DNA from: Lachnospiraceae bacterium UBA1721
GTDB lineage: Bacteria; Bacillota; Clostridia; Lachnospirales; Lachnospiraceae
Direction: 5' to 3'
Assembly: GCA_002317155.1 (NCBI GenBank)
Contig: DCIR01000035.1
Span: 1-13,487, forward strand
Length of the DNA stretch: 13,487 nt
The position numbers were made by a program, and so were the translations under genes. Positions 1 to 6,378 of this stretch are shown in pieces (within the stretch, counting starts at the first letter, position 1; each line of letters starts with the position of its first letter). The notes beneath the pieces were generated by a model. The model was given only the letters and a program-made list of their open reading frames with translations, ran no database searches and was not told the origin of the DNA.

Positions 1-112
1 CAAGAAACAGAACGAAGATTGCGATGATAGACAAAACAGAGTCTGCTACAAGCTGAAAATCAAGATTGAACATTCTTGTCATCTCTGCTCCAGCTTCTGT
101 TAAAAGTATCAT
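1..112 (-). CDS. atpF: ATP synthase subunit b, N-terminal part (cut by window edge)
   Basis: This is the start of the b subunit, the peripheral-stalk protein that ties the membrane a subunit to F1. Reading leftward from an ATG at 112, 37 residues are visible. They begin MILLTEAGAEMTRMFNLDFQ and run into a hydrophobic stretch (LVADSVLSIIAIFVLFL), the single N-terminal membrane anchor expected of AtpF. The start is set by a strong GGAGG ribosome site at about 118-123, seven bases upstream; no longer ORF was needed. It lies 59 bases after atpE, the usual a-c-b order. The short extension before the anchor (residues 1-15) is longer than in E. coli. The rest of the gene, and presumably delta, alpha, gamma, beta and epsilon, lies beyond the left edge. 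The identity rests on position and the anchor more than on conserved motifs. Confidence 0.85.
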   Translation of the reverse strand, partial: MILLTEAGAEMTRMFNLDFQLVADSVLSIIAIFVLFL

Positions 113-139
113 TCGTTTCCTCCTTTCTTCGTTACATAG

Positions 140-167
140 GCGAATGCGGTATCATTCCGCACCTCGC
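140..167 (-). other. Intercistronic stem-loop between atpE and atpF
   Basis: An inverted repeat lies just after the atpE stop: 140-143 pairs with 164-167, and 145-149 (TGCGG) pairs with 157-161 (CCGCA) around a 7-base loop, for 9 base pairs in all. No U-run follows, so it is not a typical terminator. Hairpins placed after a highly expressed cistron can protect its mRNA 3' end or mark a processing site. That role is inferred. Confidence 0.5.
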
Positions 168-171
168 AGCC

Positions 172-429
172 TTATTTATTGAGCAAAGGCTTAACGAAGA
201 GCAGGAGCATTGCGATAAGCAAACCGTAAAGACCTGTGGTCTCGGCAACTGCCTGTCCAAGAAGCATGGTAGAGGTAACATCACCCTTTGCACCGGGGTT
301 ACGTCCAACTGCTGCTGCAGCGTGTCCTGCTGCGATACCCTGACCTACACCGGGGCCGATACCGGCGATAACTGCCAGACCTGCACCGATTGCTGAACAA
401 CCTAAAATAAAATTGTCATTAAATTCCAT
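172..429 (-). CDS. atpE: ATP synthase subunit c, Na+-type ion site
   Basis: This 85-residue two-helix hairpin protein forms the rotating c ring of the membrane Fo motor. Helix 1 (about 7-33) carries the glycine-rich GIGPGVGQG motif. The polar loop RNPGAKGD (43-50) contacts the central stalk. Helix 2 (about 53-79) carries the ion-carrying carboxylate E63 in GQAVAETTGLY. Aligned by eye with the Ilyobacter tartaricus c subunit, Q30, V61, E63, T64, T65 and Y68 match its Na+ ligands and support residues Q32, V63, E65, S66, T67 and Y70, with Thr replacing Ser at one place. This suggests Na+ coupling, although such rings can also carry H+. The start ATG has GAGGA six to seven bases upstream. It sits between atpB and atpF, with an unusually long 171-base leader after atpB. 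Confidence 0.97.
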   Translation of the reverse strand: MEFNDNFILGCSAIGAGLAVIAGIGPGVGQGIAAGHAAAAVGRNPGAKGDVTSTMLLGQAVAETTGLYGLLIAMLLLFVKPLLNK

Positions 430-600
430 TGTTTCCTCATTTCTGCGCCGTATAAATTATTATTATTTGCAGATTCACAGGTTCACCGACGCATAACCTG
501 CCTGCCAAATTACCATATTGAATTGTTACATATTTTCCATTTGCACTGCATCAAACGAGCTGTTGCTTTTTAAGCAGTCACGCTTCGGATTTTGCTTATC
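430..600 (-). promoter_or_regulatory. 171-base atpB-atpE spacer with hairpin; possible atpE translation or stability element
   Basis: This spacer is long for an atp operon and contains no plausible ORF. It holds a 6-bp hairpin (CAGGTT at 478-483 with AACCTG at 495-500, 11-base loop) and a small TGCTT/AAGCA hairpin near 573-586. It is A/U-rich just before the atpE ribosome site. In E. coli the equivalent spacer raises atpE translation to meet the many-copies-per-ring demand; a similar role here is inferred. No convincing internal promoter was found. Confidence 0.4.
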
Positions 601-1332
601 TTATGCATCTCCGCGTGCGTTGGAAACATATGTCATAGTCAGCATACAGAATACGTATGTCTGAATCGCACCTGAAAACAGATCGAAGTATACATGAAGT
701 GCTGCCGGCCATCCAGTTGCAATCCAACCGAGCAATCCGTATACAAGCGCCATCATAACTGTTCCCGAAAGAACGTTTGCGAAAAGACGCAAACTCAGTG
801 ATATCGGAACCGCCACATCTGAGATGATGTTGATAGGCAACCATATAGGCAGCCACGGCGGAAGCGGTGAACACTTATCTTTCCAGATATCCTTAGGCTT
901 ATTGTGGGCCCAAGTATTGAAGTGGATCAGTATGAAGGTCAGAATACCCAACGGAAGCGTTACACCATAATCAGCTGTCGGCGGTCTGAGTCCGAGCAGA
1001 CCCGATATATTGCTGAAAAGTATGAAGATAAATATCGTTCCGATGTAGTTGTAGAACTTCGGTGCTGCTTTGCCCATGGATTTATCTACCATTCCATCCA
1101 GCATCTCAACTATCATCTCAGCAACGTTCTGAACTCCCTCAGGCTCTTCCTTTGCTTTGGCAAGACACCGATTAACTATCACTGCAAATATAATCAGTAT
1201 CAGCATGACAATCAGCAGACATACATGCGTAGTTGTGATCCATACTTCATGCCCGAAGAAATTGTATTTGAAAATACCGTGGATCATGAAATCGATTTTA
1301 CTGGCATCGGCAAGCATTATTCCATAGTTCAT
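601..1332 (-). CDS. atpB: ATP synthase subunit a
   Basis: Subunit a is the membrane stator that carries the two ion half-channels against the c ring. The product is 243 residues, normal for the family. Membrane helices are visible at about 33-54, 95-116, 125-142, 165-190, 192-212 and 218-237. The essential arginine is R182 in the conserved SLSLRLFANVLSG segment of the fifth helix. It faces the c-subunit carboxylate and prevents ion leakage. The C-terminal GAIQTYVFCMLTMTYVS segment is also typical. The start is fixed by AAGGAGGTG six bases upstream. It follows the atpI-like gene by 63 bases and precedes atpE. The family is not in doubt. Ion specificity cannot be read from this subunit by eye. 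Confidence 0.97.
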   Translation of the reverse strand: MNYGIMLADASKIDFMIHGIFKYNFFGHEVWITTTHVCLLIVMLILIIFAVIVNRCLAKAKEEPEGVQNVAEMIVEMLDGMVDKSMGKAAPKFYNYIGTIFIFILFSNISGLLGLRPPTADYGVTLPLGILTFILIHFNTWAHNKPKDIWKDKCSPLPPWLPIWLPINIISDVAVPISLSLRLFANVLSGTVMMALVYGLLGWIATGWPAALHVYFDLFSGAIQTYVFCMLTMTYVSNARGDA

Positions 1333-1395
1333 AGCTTCACCTCCTTACCTGTAGTATAGTAGAACATTAATTCATATATTCCAAAGACCTCTCGG

Positions 1396-1944
1396 TCATT
1401 GATTCGTATTCTCATCATGAGACTCTTCTGACTCAGCATCTTCCGCAACCTCGGATTTTTCTTCAGCCTTAGAAGCTTCCGCCTCACGCATGGCATCATA
1501 TTCTTCCTGCGTCATCGGAATCGGATCGGTCTCATGAAAAATCTTATTATAAACTCTGTGTGTCCATGGCTGAATCAACGCACCAACCTTAAGCATCATA
1601 TACCCAAGGAAACACACAAGTGGATTAAGCACATTTGTTATACAAATCGCGGCAAAAATAAATACCAGTAAAATGTATCTCATCATATAAGAAGCATATA
1701 TCTTCTTTTTTGCCGTGCCCTCGTCATAATCCAAAGCCTTATCAAGGGTCTTATACATATGTACAGTCGACACCAGCGACAACGCTATGCCGAGCAACAG
1801 GCTGAGCCCATATCTTAACTGGCTTCCGTCTACAAAAAAGCCAATCACCACAGCTCCAACTATCTCGCATACAATTCCAAGGACGATAATCCCGGTCCAA
1901 AGTTCAAGCAATGTTCTATTTCTTGTCTTTAGGAACTGTATCAT
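1396..1944 (-). CDS. atpI: AtpI-like membrane protein of the ATP synthase operon
   Basis: A 182-residue membrane protein with four predicted helices (about 13-37, 44-64, 87-106, 107-125) and a long, very acidic C-terminal tail (about 145-182, rich in Glu, Asp and Ser). Position between atpZ and atpB, together with the four-helix layout, fits the subunit I family. Those proteins assist c-ring assembly or supply Mg2+/Ca2+ near the enzyme. The start ATG at 1944 has GGAG seven bases upstream and overlaps the end of atpZ by 29 bases, implying coupled translation. Usual AtpI proteins are 110-140 residues, so the acidic tail is an extension. Sequence similarity is weak, and the assignment leans on context. 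Confidence 0.75.
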   Translation of the reverse strand: MIQFLKTRNRTLLELWTGIIVLGIVCEIVGAVVIGFFVDGSQLRYGLSLLLGIALSLVSTVHMYKTLDKALDYDEGTAKKKIYASYMMRYILLVFIFAAICITNVLNPLVCFLGYMMLKVGALIQPWTHRVYNKIFHETDPIPMTQEEYDAMREAEASKAEEKSEVAEDAESEESHDENTNQ

Positions 1945-2221
1945 CCAAGTTCTCCGAGCGCCTGTTGATAATATTCTGCTCTTTCTCGTCCTTCTTTTTT
2001 GCTGTCATCTTCATCGCAAATCGATAAATACTGTTGATTCCCACAACTGCGCCTAAAAAGAATCCCGCTATAACAATCCATCCGGTTCCGAACTTCTTGT
2101 CAAGGAAATATCCCAGCGCCGACAGTCCCGCTATCGGAACTATCATAAAAAGACTGAACTGAGTTATAAGACTTAGCTGGGAAAGAACATTGTTGTTGCT
2201 GTTTTTATCGTCCTTTGCCAT
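1916..2221 (-). CDS. atpZ: AtpZ/AtpI-family protein (F0F1-ATPase 'gene 1')
   Basis: A 101-residue protein with two membrane helices (about 17-40 and 47-68), a conserved-looking GYFLDKKFGTGWIVIAGFFLG segment between and within them, and a basic, hydrophilic C-terminus. This is the pattern of the small AtpZ family that heads many Firmicute atp operons and is linked to divalent-cation handling or assembly of the synthase. The ATG at 2221 is preferred over an in-frame GTG at 2233, because GAGGA lies five bases before the ATG whereas the GTG has no ribosome site. It is the first gene after the putative atp promoter, and its 3' end overlaps the atpI-like gene. Confidence 0.8.
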   Translation of the reverse strand: MAKDDKNSNNNVLSQLSLITQFSLFMIVPIAGLSALGYFLDKKFGTGWIVIAGFFLGAVVGINSIYRFAMKMTAKKKDEKEQNIINRRSENLDDTVPKDKK

Positions 2222-2343
2222 ACCAATCCTCACATCTCATACCTGAAAAAACAGATATTTACGGGATAGGATTTGTACACAATTTCGCCTGTTTTCCGAA
2301 AAAAAGCACAAATTACCCCAAAGTTTAAAATAATACATGTAAA

Positions 2344-2372
2344 ATTATACTCAATTATTACCAAAAAGTCCA
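2344..2372 (-). promoter_or_regulatory. Candidate promoter of the ATP synthase operon
   Basis: On the minus strand, a perfect TATAAT (2349-2344) is preceded by TGGACT (2372-2367, four of six matches to TTGACA) at 17-base spacing. The start would fall near 2337, leaving a leader of about 115 bases before atpZ. It is the only good -10/-35 pair seen in the 220-base gap on this strand. Confidence 0.5.
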
Positions 2373-2383
2373 TAGTTTTACAT

Positions 2384-2412
2384 TTCACATTATCTTCTTT
2401 GTCTGATATAAT
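2384..2412 (+). promoter_or_regulatory. Candidate sigma-A promoter of the DUF402 gene
   Basis: TTCACA (2384-2389, five of six matches) and TATAAT (2407-2412, perfect) lie 17 bases apart. The transcript would start near 2419 and reach the ribosome site at 2445-2449. It is divergent from the atp promoter, and the two -35 boxes are only about 12 bases apart. Confidence 0.7.
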
Positions 2413-2453
2413 ATCAGCATAAAAATATTGTAAAAATGTTTATCGGAGGCGTT

Positions 2454-2933
2454 ATGGCAGAGTTGCAATTATACAGAAAAAGAATAATTCCCAATGAATG
2501 TTTCATACTAAAAGATGATGAAATAATCGAGCAGACCGATGATAAGATTATTACAAAATGGAAGACCTTAAGACCCAAACACGACTTCGATCATGGCACT
2601 TCCTGCTATTTCCTTAAGGACGGAATCAAAGTCAGCAAATTCTATCGTGCCGATGGCTCACTGCTTTACTGGTACTGCGATATTGTTCAGTACGATTTTA
2701 GCGATGACCGTTCAGCTCTCACCGTTACGGATTTACTCGCCGACGTCGTAATATATCCGGACGGTCGCGTAAAAGTAATGGATCTCGACGAGCTTGCCGA
2801 TGCACTTGACAGAGAACTGATAACGAATGCACAAATGAGTGCCTGCCTGCGTCAGCTTTACAGCCTGCTATCTATAATCGACCGCGACAAATTTGATAAA
2901 TATCAGGCCTGTCTCGACGGCCTCGGACTGTAA
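2454..2933 (+). CDS. DUF402 family protein, possible nucleotide or phosphate-ester hydrolase
   Basis: The product is 159 residues. The core YWYCDIVQYDF, followed by TDLLADVVIYPDGRVKVMDLDELADAL and a helical tail, matches the DUF402 fold, with the usual D-x-x-D, pDG and D-x-DEL acidic positions. Characterised relatives include a staphylococcal nucleoside tri/diphosphatase and the fosfomycin-pathway FomD hydrolase, both metal-dependent phosphoanhydride or ester hydrolases. The exact substrate here is unknown. I place the start at the ATG at 2454, because GGAGG (2445-2449) lies just before it. An in-frame ATG at 2436 would put that ribosome site inside the gene. No membrane segment is seen. It is a single-gene unit with its own promoter and terminator, divergent from atp. 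Confidence 0.8.
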   Translation: MAELQLYRKRIIPNECFILKDDEIIEQTDDKIITKWKTLRPKHDFDHGTSCYFLKDGIKVSKFYRADGSLLYWYCDIVQYDFSDDRSALTVTDLLADVVIYPDGRVKVMDLDELADALDRELITNAQMSACLRQLYSLLSIIDRDKFDKYQACLDGLGL

Positions 2934-2999
2934 TCAAAAACTTCCGAGCTAAATAGTAGCCCCTGAATGAAATAAATGCTTTGGAAGAAGATAAATAAC

Positions 3000-3036
3000 A
3001 AAATGCTATGTGCGTTAATTCACACATAGCATTTTT
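3000..3036. terminator. Rho-independent terminator, probably bidirectional
   Basis: A 13-bp perfect stem (3000-3012 with 3023-3035) and a 10-base loop, with an A-run before and a T-run after. It ends the DUF402 transcript on the plus strand. Its A-rich left side gives a U-run on the minus strand, so it probably also ends the sleB operon arriving from the right. Confidence 0.85.
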
Positions 3037-3053
3037 ATTGTTCAATATAGAAC

Positions 3054-3086
3054 ATGTCTTTTATTTTATGTCTTTTATTTTATGTC
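3054..3086. repeat. 14-bp tandem repeat, 2.4 copies
   Basis: The unit ATGTCTTTTATTTT occurs at 3054-3067 and 3068-3081 with no mismatch, followed by ATGTC at 3082-3086. It lies between the terminator and the stop codon of the SleB gene. It looks like a local slippage duplication and has no evident function. Confidence 0.9.
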
Positions 3087-3091
3087 CCAAT

Positions 3092-4267
3092 TTAATAGAA
3101 AATATGACCGCCGATCGAAATACCTTCCAGGCCTTCAATCGGAGTTCTGAAGTAAACGCAGTTGCCTACATTAGAGTAACCGCCCATAGCTTCATCCGCC
3201 GCCTTATAGCAGCTTGCCGTTGCCTTGTTTTCTGCAAGAGCAAGAGCATATCTTCCACTTGCAACAGGAGAAAACTGCCAAGGCTGATATATTACTCCTG
3301 TCAAAGTATCGGGATATCTGCTGCTGAGCAAACGGTTAATAACTACCGCGCCTACCGCAACCTGTCCCTCGTAAATCTCTCCACCGGCCTCGCAATAGAT
3401 CAGATTAGCCAGCAAATATCTGTCATCCTCTGTGAAGGTCACTTCACTGATATCTCTCCAGGTAGAATTTGCCGCGAGCTGAGATAATCTCTTCTCTTCC
3501 TCAAGAACCTTATACAGATACTCCAGGTCGGCTTCCTTCTGTCTGATTGCTTCCTCGTAAGCATCTATTTCAGCCTGCGTATCTGCAATATCGCCCTGAT
3601 AATCTGAGATTGTACTCTGAGTCTGAGCAATAAGTTCATTAAGCTTTTGCTGCTCTTCCTGAGCCTCAGTCTGGAGACGTTCAAGTTCAGCATACTCGTT
3701 CTCGAGTCTGAGCTTTTCATCAGCTATAAGTGCTCTGTTATCCTTGAACTCCTGAAGCTTATCTCTGTCATATGAAGCGATTGCTTCATAATAGATTGCC
3801 GCATTGAGCATATCCTCAAGACCTCCGGCACTCAAAATAGCATTAAGGAAACTGCCATCGTATCTTTCATACATTGCCTTAAGTCTTATCACCATACACT
3901 GATACTGATATTCTTCCTCAGCTATAGCCTCTTCCAGCGCCGCCTCGGCATCTTCTATATCCTTGGACTTGAGTAATATCCTGTCCTCCAAGTCTTCGAG
4001 ATTAGCACTCACATCGTTCAGTTCATAGTTCAATTCATTCAATTGTCCCTGAAGTGAATCACGTTCTATCTTCAGTCCGGTAAGTTCATCCTCTGTTGCC
4101 GACTGCTGGTTTTCCAGGTCCTCTTTTTCCTTTTCAGCCTCGTCAATCTTGTCCTGAGTGGACTGATTTGCATAAGTAGAAAAATCAGACTTAAAGAGGC
4201 ATACGACCAATACAAACACGCCCAGCAAAGCTATGAACTTCCTATACTTTCGTACAAAATTCTTCAT
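3092..4267 (-). CDS. Secreted cell-wall hydrolase: PcsB-like coiled coil plus SleB domain
   Basis: A 391-residue exported protein. Residues 11-25 form a signal or anchor helix, with possible processing near A33. Residues about 36-265 are a long Glu/Gln/Lys-rich coiled coil. Its middle part (RLKAMYERYDGSFLNAILSAG, 128-148) resembles the coiled-coil module of PcsB-type hydrolases, which in other species is controlled by FtsEX. Residues about 284-391 form a SleB/CwlJ-type hydrolase domain, with the motif NLIYCEAGGE (288-297, putative catalytic glutamate E293), the PWQFSPV segment and the closing GNCVYF...IGGHIFY. SleB enzymes cut peptidoglycan glycan strands. It is the last gene of the operon, 20 bases after the deaminase. 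No Shine-Dalgarno sequence is visible before the ATG, so coupling or weak translation is likely. A role in cell separation is inferred; a spore role is possible but unsupported. Confidence 0.85.
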   Translation of the reverse strand: MKNFVRKYRKFIALLGVFVLVVCLFKSDFSTYANQSTQDKIDEAEKEKEDLENQQSATEDELTGLKIERDSLQGQLNELNYELNDVSANLEDLEDRILLKSKDIEDAEAALEEAIAEEEYQYQCMVIRLKAMYERYDGSFLNAILSAGGLEDMLNAAIYYEAIASYDRDKLQEFKDNRALIADEKLRLENEYAELERLQTEAQEEQQKLNELIAQTQSTISDYQGDIADTQAEIDAYEEAIRQKEADLEYLYKVLEEEKRLSQLAANSTWRDISEVTFTEDDRYLLANLIYCEAGGEIYEGQVAVGAVVINRLLSSRYPDTLTGVIYQPWQFSPVASGRYALALAENKATASCYKAADEAMGGYSNVGNCVYFRTPIEGLEGISIGGHIFY

Positions 4268-4287
4268 TTAACAACCAATACCGAAAC

Positions 4288-4773
4288 TTAAATCATGATC
4301 TTGATTTCACGTCCGCTTCTGCTGTAAGGAACATACTCTATTCCGGCAGCGTCAAACATTCTGCGTGCTGCGCGGCTCGAAGGCGTTCCTTCATATTTAT
4401 CGCTATCATACACGACTCTCTTTATACCGGTCTGAATAATAGCCTTAGCACATTCATTGCAAGGGAAAAGCGAAACATACAGGCTTGAGCCCTCAAGTGA
4501 ACCACCTCTGTAGTTGAGGATAGCATTGAGCTCAGCGTGAGTAACATATGCATATTTTGTGGTGTCAAGTTCTTCGCCTTCTCTGTCCCAAGGGAAATCC
4601 TCATCCGAGCATCCTCTTGGGAATCCATTATATCCCATCGACAGAATCTTGTTATTGTCACTGACAATGCAGCATCCTACCTGAGTGTTAGGATCCTTGG
4701 AACGATGTCCTGACAACTGAGCAACGCCCATAAAATATTCATCCCAGTTAATATAGTCTTCTCTTTTAGCCAT
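4288..4773 (-). CDS. comEB: Deoxycytidylate (dCMP) deaminase, ComEB family
   Basis: A 161-residue zinc enzyme that converts dCMP to dUMP, feeding thymidylate synthesis. The zinc site is complete: H79-A-E81 (zinc histidine and proton-shuttling glutamate) and P104-C105-N-E-C108. An SKDPNTQVGC segment (25-34) and the MGYNGFPRG loop (46-54) are typical of dCMP deaminases rather than cytidine or tRNA deaminases. Length is normal. It lies 27 bases after rpiB and 20 bases before the SleB gene, clearly in one operon. The name ComEB comes from the B. subtilis homologue; no competence role is implied. Confidence 0.93.
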   Translation of the reverse strand: MAKREDYINWDEYFMGVAQLSGHRSKDPNTQVGCCIVSDNNKILSMGYNGFPRGCSDEDFPWDREGEELDTTKYAYVTHAELNAILNYRGGSLEGSSLYVSLFPCNECAKAIIQTGIKRVVYDSDKYEGTPSSRAARRMFDAAGIEYVPYSRSGREIKIMI

Positions 4774-4800
4774 TTGCCTTTTCCTTATACTAATACAAGC

Positions 4801-5229
4801 TTATTCTTCAATAAGATCAATTCTTCTCTGGTGACGTGCCTCTCCTGAAAACTCTGTATCAAGGAATACGTCAACGATTTCATTAGCAAGATTTACTCCA
4901 ACCATTGCTCCTCCGATTGCAAGAACATTGGCATCATTATGAAGTCTGGTCATCTTGGCAGAAAGTGGTTCAGAGCAGAGTGCGCAACGGATACCCTTAA
5001 CCTTGTTGGCAGTAATGCTGATACCGATACCGGTAGTGCATACCACAATACCCTTCTCAGCCTTGCCGCATGCTACAGCCTCTGCAACCTTACGTCCGAA
5101 CACAGGATAATCGCAGCTGCTCTTATCATATGTACCCATATCTTCAACCTCAAAACCTCTCTCGATAAGATGAGCCTTGATTACTTCCTTCATGTCAAAT
5201 CCGCCGTGATCACTTCCGATTGCTATCAT
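4801..5229 (-). CDS. rpiB: Ribose-5-phosphate isomerase B
   Basis: A 142-residue cytosolic isomerase interconverting ribose 5-phosphate and ribulose 5-phosphate in the pentose phosphate pathway. The N-terminal GSDHGGFDMK (5-14), the D-Y-P motif (40-42), the phosphate-loop region VVCTTGIGISITANK (62-76, with catalytic-position C64) and KGIRCALCSEP match RpiB. Most RpiB proteins read CGTG at the loop; here it is CTTG, a small change that probably keeps activity. Sugar-isomerase relatives such as LacA/LacB exist, but length and neighbours favour RpiB. AAAGGAG lies about ten bases before the ATG. It follows sua5 by 40 bases, a gene pairing also found near atp in other Firmicutes. Confidence 0.92.
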   Translation of the reverse strand: MIAIGSDHGGFDMKEVIKAHLIERGFEVEDMGTYDKSSCDYPVFGRKVAEAVACGKAEKGIVVCTTGIGISITANKVKGIRCALCSEPLSAKMTRLHNDANVLAIGGAMVGVNLANEIVDVFLDTEFSGEARHQRRIDLIEE

Positions 5230-5269
5230 TTTTAATTGTCTCCTTTAACATTAGTTTTTGCAAAACAAA

Positions 5270-6376
5270 TTACAATTTAATTATCTGATGTCCTGCTGCC
5301 TTGAGCAATCTGTTCATTATGGCAGCACCAAAACCGTCCAGCGCAAAGCTTTCAGAATAAATTCTCTCTGCATTTTCATCATCAAAGCTTCTGAGAATAG
5401 AATATAGTCTATGTGCAGCTGTGAACTGGTCTCCGGCCTTGCCAGAGCTTTTACTTACGTCTGCTGAGTATTCCCCAATAGTCTCATCAGACGCTATTAC
5501 TCCGGTTCTAAAGCCGTTAGCCTTATCTTCCTCAAGCCTACGATTAATCTCAGAGACTACCTCCTCGCGATTTCCTTCTACTATTACAAGGATACCTTTT
5601 GGAGCATAGTGTCTGTATTTCATTCCAGGCGCGCGCGGTGCGATTCCGCTATCTGCCTCTATTATTGCTCTGTCCGTTTCGACCTTCTCGTTCAAAACAT
5701 CTCCGAGCATCTCATTTGTTATAAATCCGGGACGAAGTACCTGCGGAGGATCAATTGTCAAATCAACAATCGTTGATTCCAATCCTATCTCATTCTCGCC
5801 GCCGTCAATTATCATATCAATTCTGCCATCCATATCCTGGATAACATATTTTGCCTCTGTCGGGCTGGGCCTTCCGGATATATTGGCACTGGGTGCAGCC
5901 ACAAAACCACCTGCAGCTCTTATAAATTCCTGTGCCACAAAGTCTGACGGGAACCTGACAGCCACCGTATCAAGGCCACCCGTTGTCTCTCTTGGTACTA
6001 TATCACTCTTAGGCAAAATCATTGTAAGCGGTCCGGGCCAAAATGCATTTGCCAGCTTTTTGGCATTATCCGGTACCTTAGAAGTAATCTTATATATGTC
6101 TTCAAAATCCGCTATATGCACAATCAGGGGATTATCCGAAGGACGTCCCTTTGCCGCATATATTTTTTTTGATGATTCGGGATTAAGTGCGTCCCCTCCG
6201 AGTCCGTAAACAGTCTCTGTAGGGAAGGCCACCAAACCACCATTTTTTATAATCTCACCTGCCTGTTTAATCGCCGCCAGCTCTTCTTTAGAAAATACTG
6301 AAAGTTCCTTTTCTTCCAAAGCAGATGAACTTACCTTGTCATTATTAATTTCTATCTTAACAATTTCAGTGTTCAT
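5270..6376 (-). CDS. sua5: L-threonylcarbamoyladenylate synthase (Sua5/YwlC type)
   Basis: This enzyme makes threonylcarbamoyl-AMP from threonine, bicarbonate and ATP for the t6A37 modification of ANN-decoding tRNAs. The 368 residues comprise a catalytic YrdC/TsaC domain (about 32-235) and a C-terminal Sua5 domain (about 260-368), joined by the APGMKYRHYAPKG linker (249-261) that closes over the active site. Key motifs are FPTETVYGLG (51-60), KGRPSDNPL (76-84), PSANISGRPSPT (162-173) and ESTIVD (200-205). About 30 residues precede the domain, slightly longer than in B. subtilis YwlC. The ATG lies only two bases after the GH18 stop, with a weak ribosome site, so translation is probably coupled. 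Confidence 0.95.
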   Translation of the reverse strand: MNTEIVKIEINNDKVSSSALEEKELSVFSKEELAAIKQAGEIIKNGGLVAFPTETVYGLGGDALNPESSKKIYAAKGRPSDNPLIVHIADFEDIYKITSKVPDNAKKLANAFWPGPLTMILPKSDIVPRETTGGLDTVAVRFPSDFVAQEFIRAAGGFVAAPSANISGRPSPTEAKYVIQDMDGRIDMIIDGGENEIGLESTIVDLTIDPPQVLRPGFITNEMLGDVLNEKVETDRAIIEADSGIAPRAPGMKYRHYAPKGILVIVEGNREEVVSEINRRLEEDKANGFRTGVIASDETIGEYSADVSKSSGKAGDQFTAAHRLYSILRSFDDENAERIYSESFALDGFGAAIMNRLLKAAGHQIIKL

Positions 6377-6378
6377 TA

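Noticed and set aside
904..1359. 151-codon plus-strand ORF opposite atpB
   Set aside because: Shadow of atpB in antisense; no ribosome site, no family resemblance, and atpB is certain.
3008..3487. 159-codon plus-strand ORF starting in the terminator
   Set aside because: Begins inside the terminator hairpin and runs antisense to the SleB domain; an artefact of opposite-strand codons.
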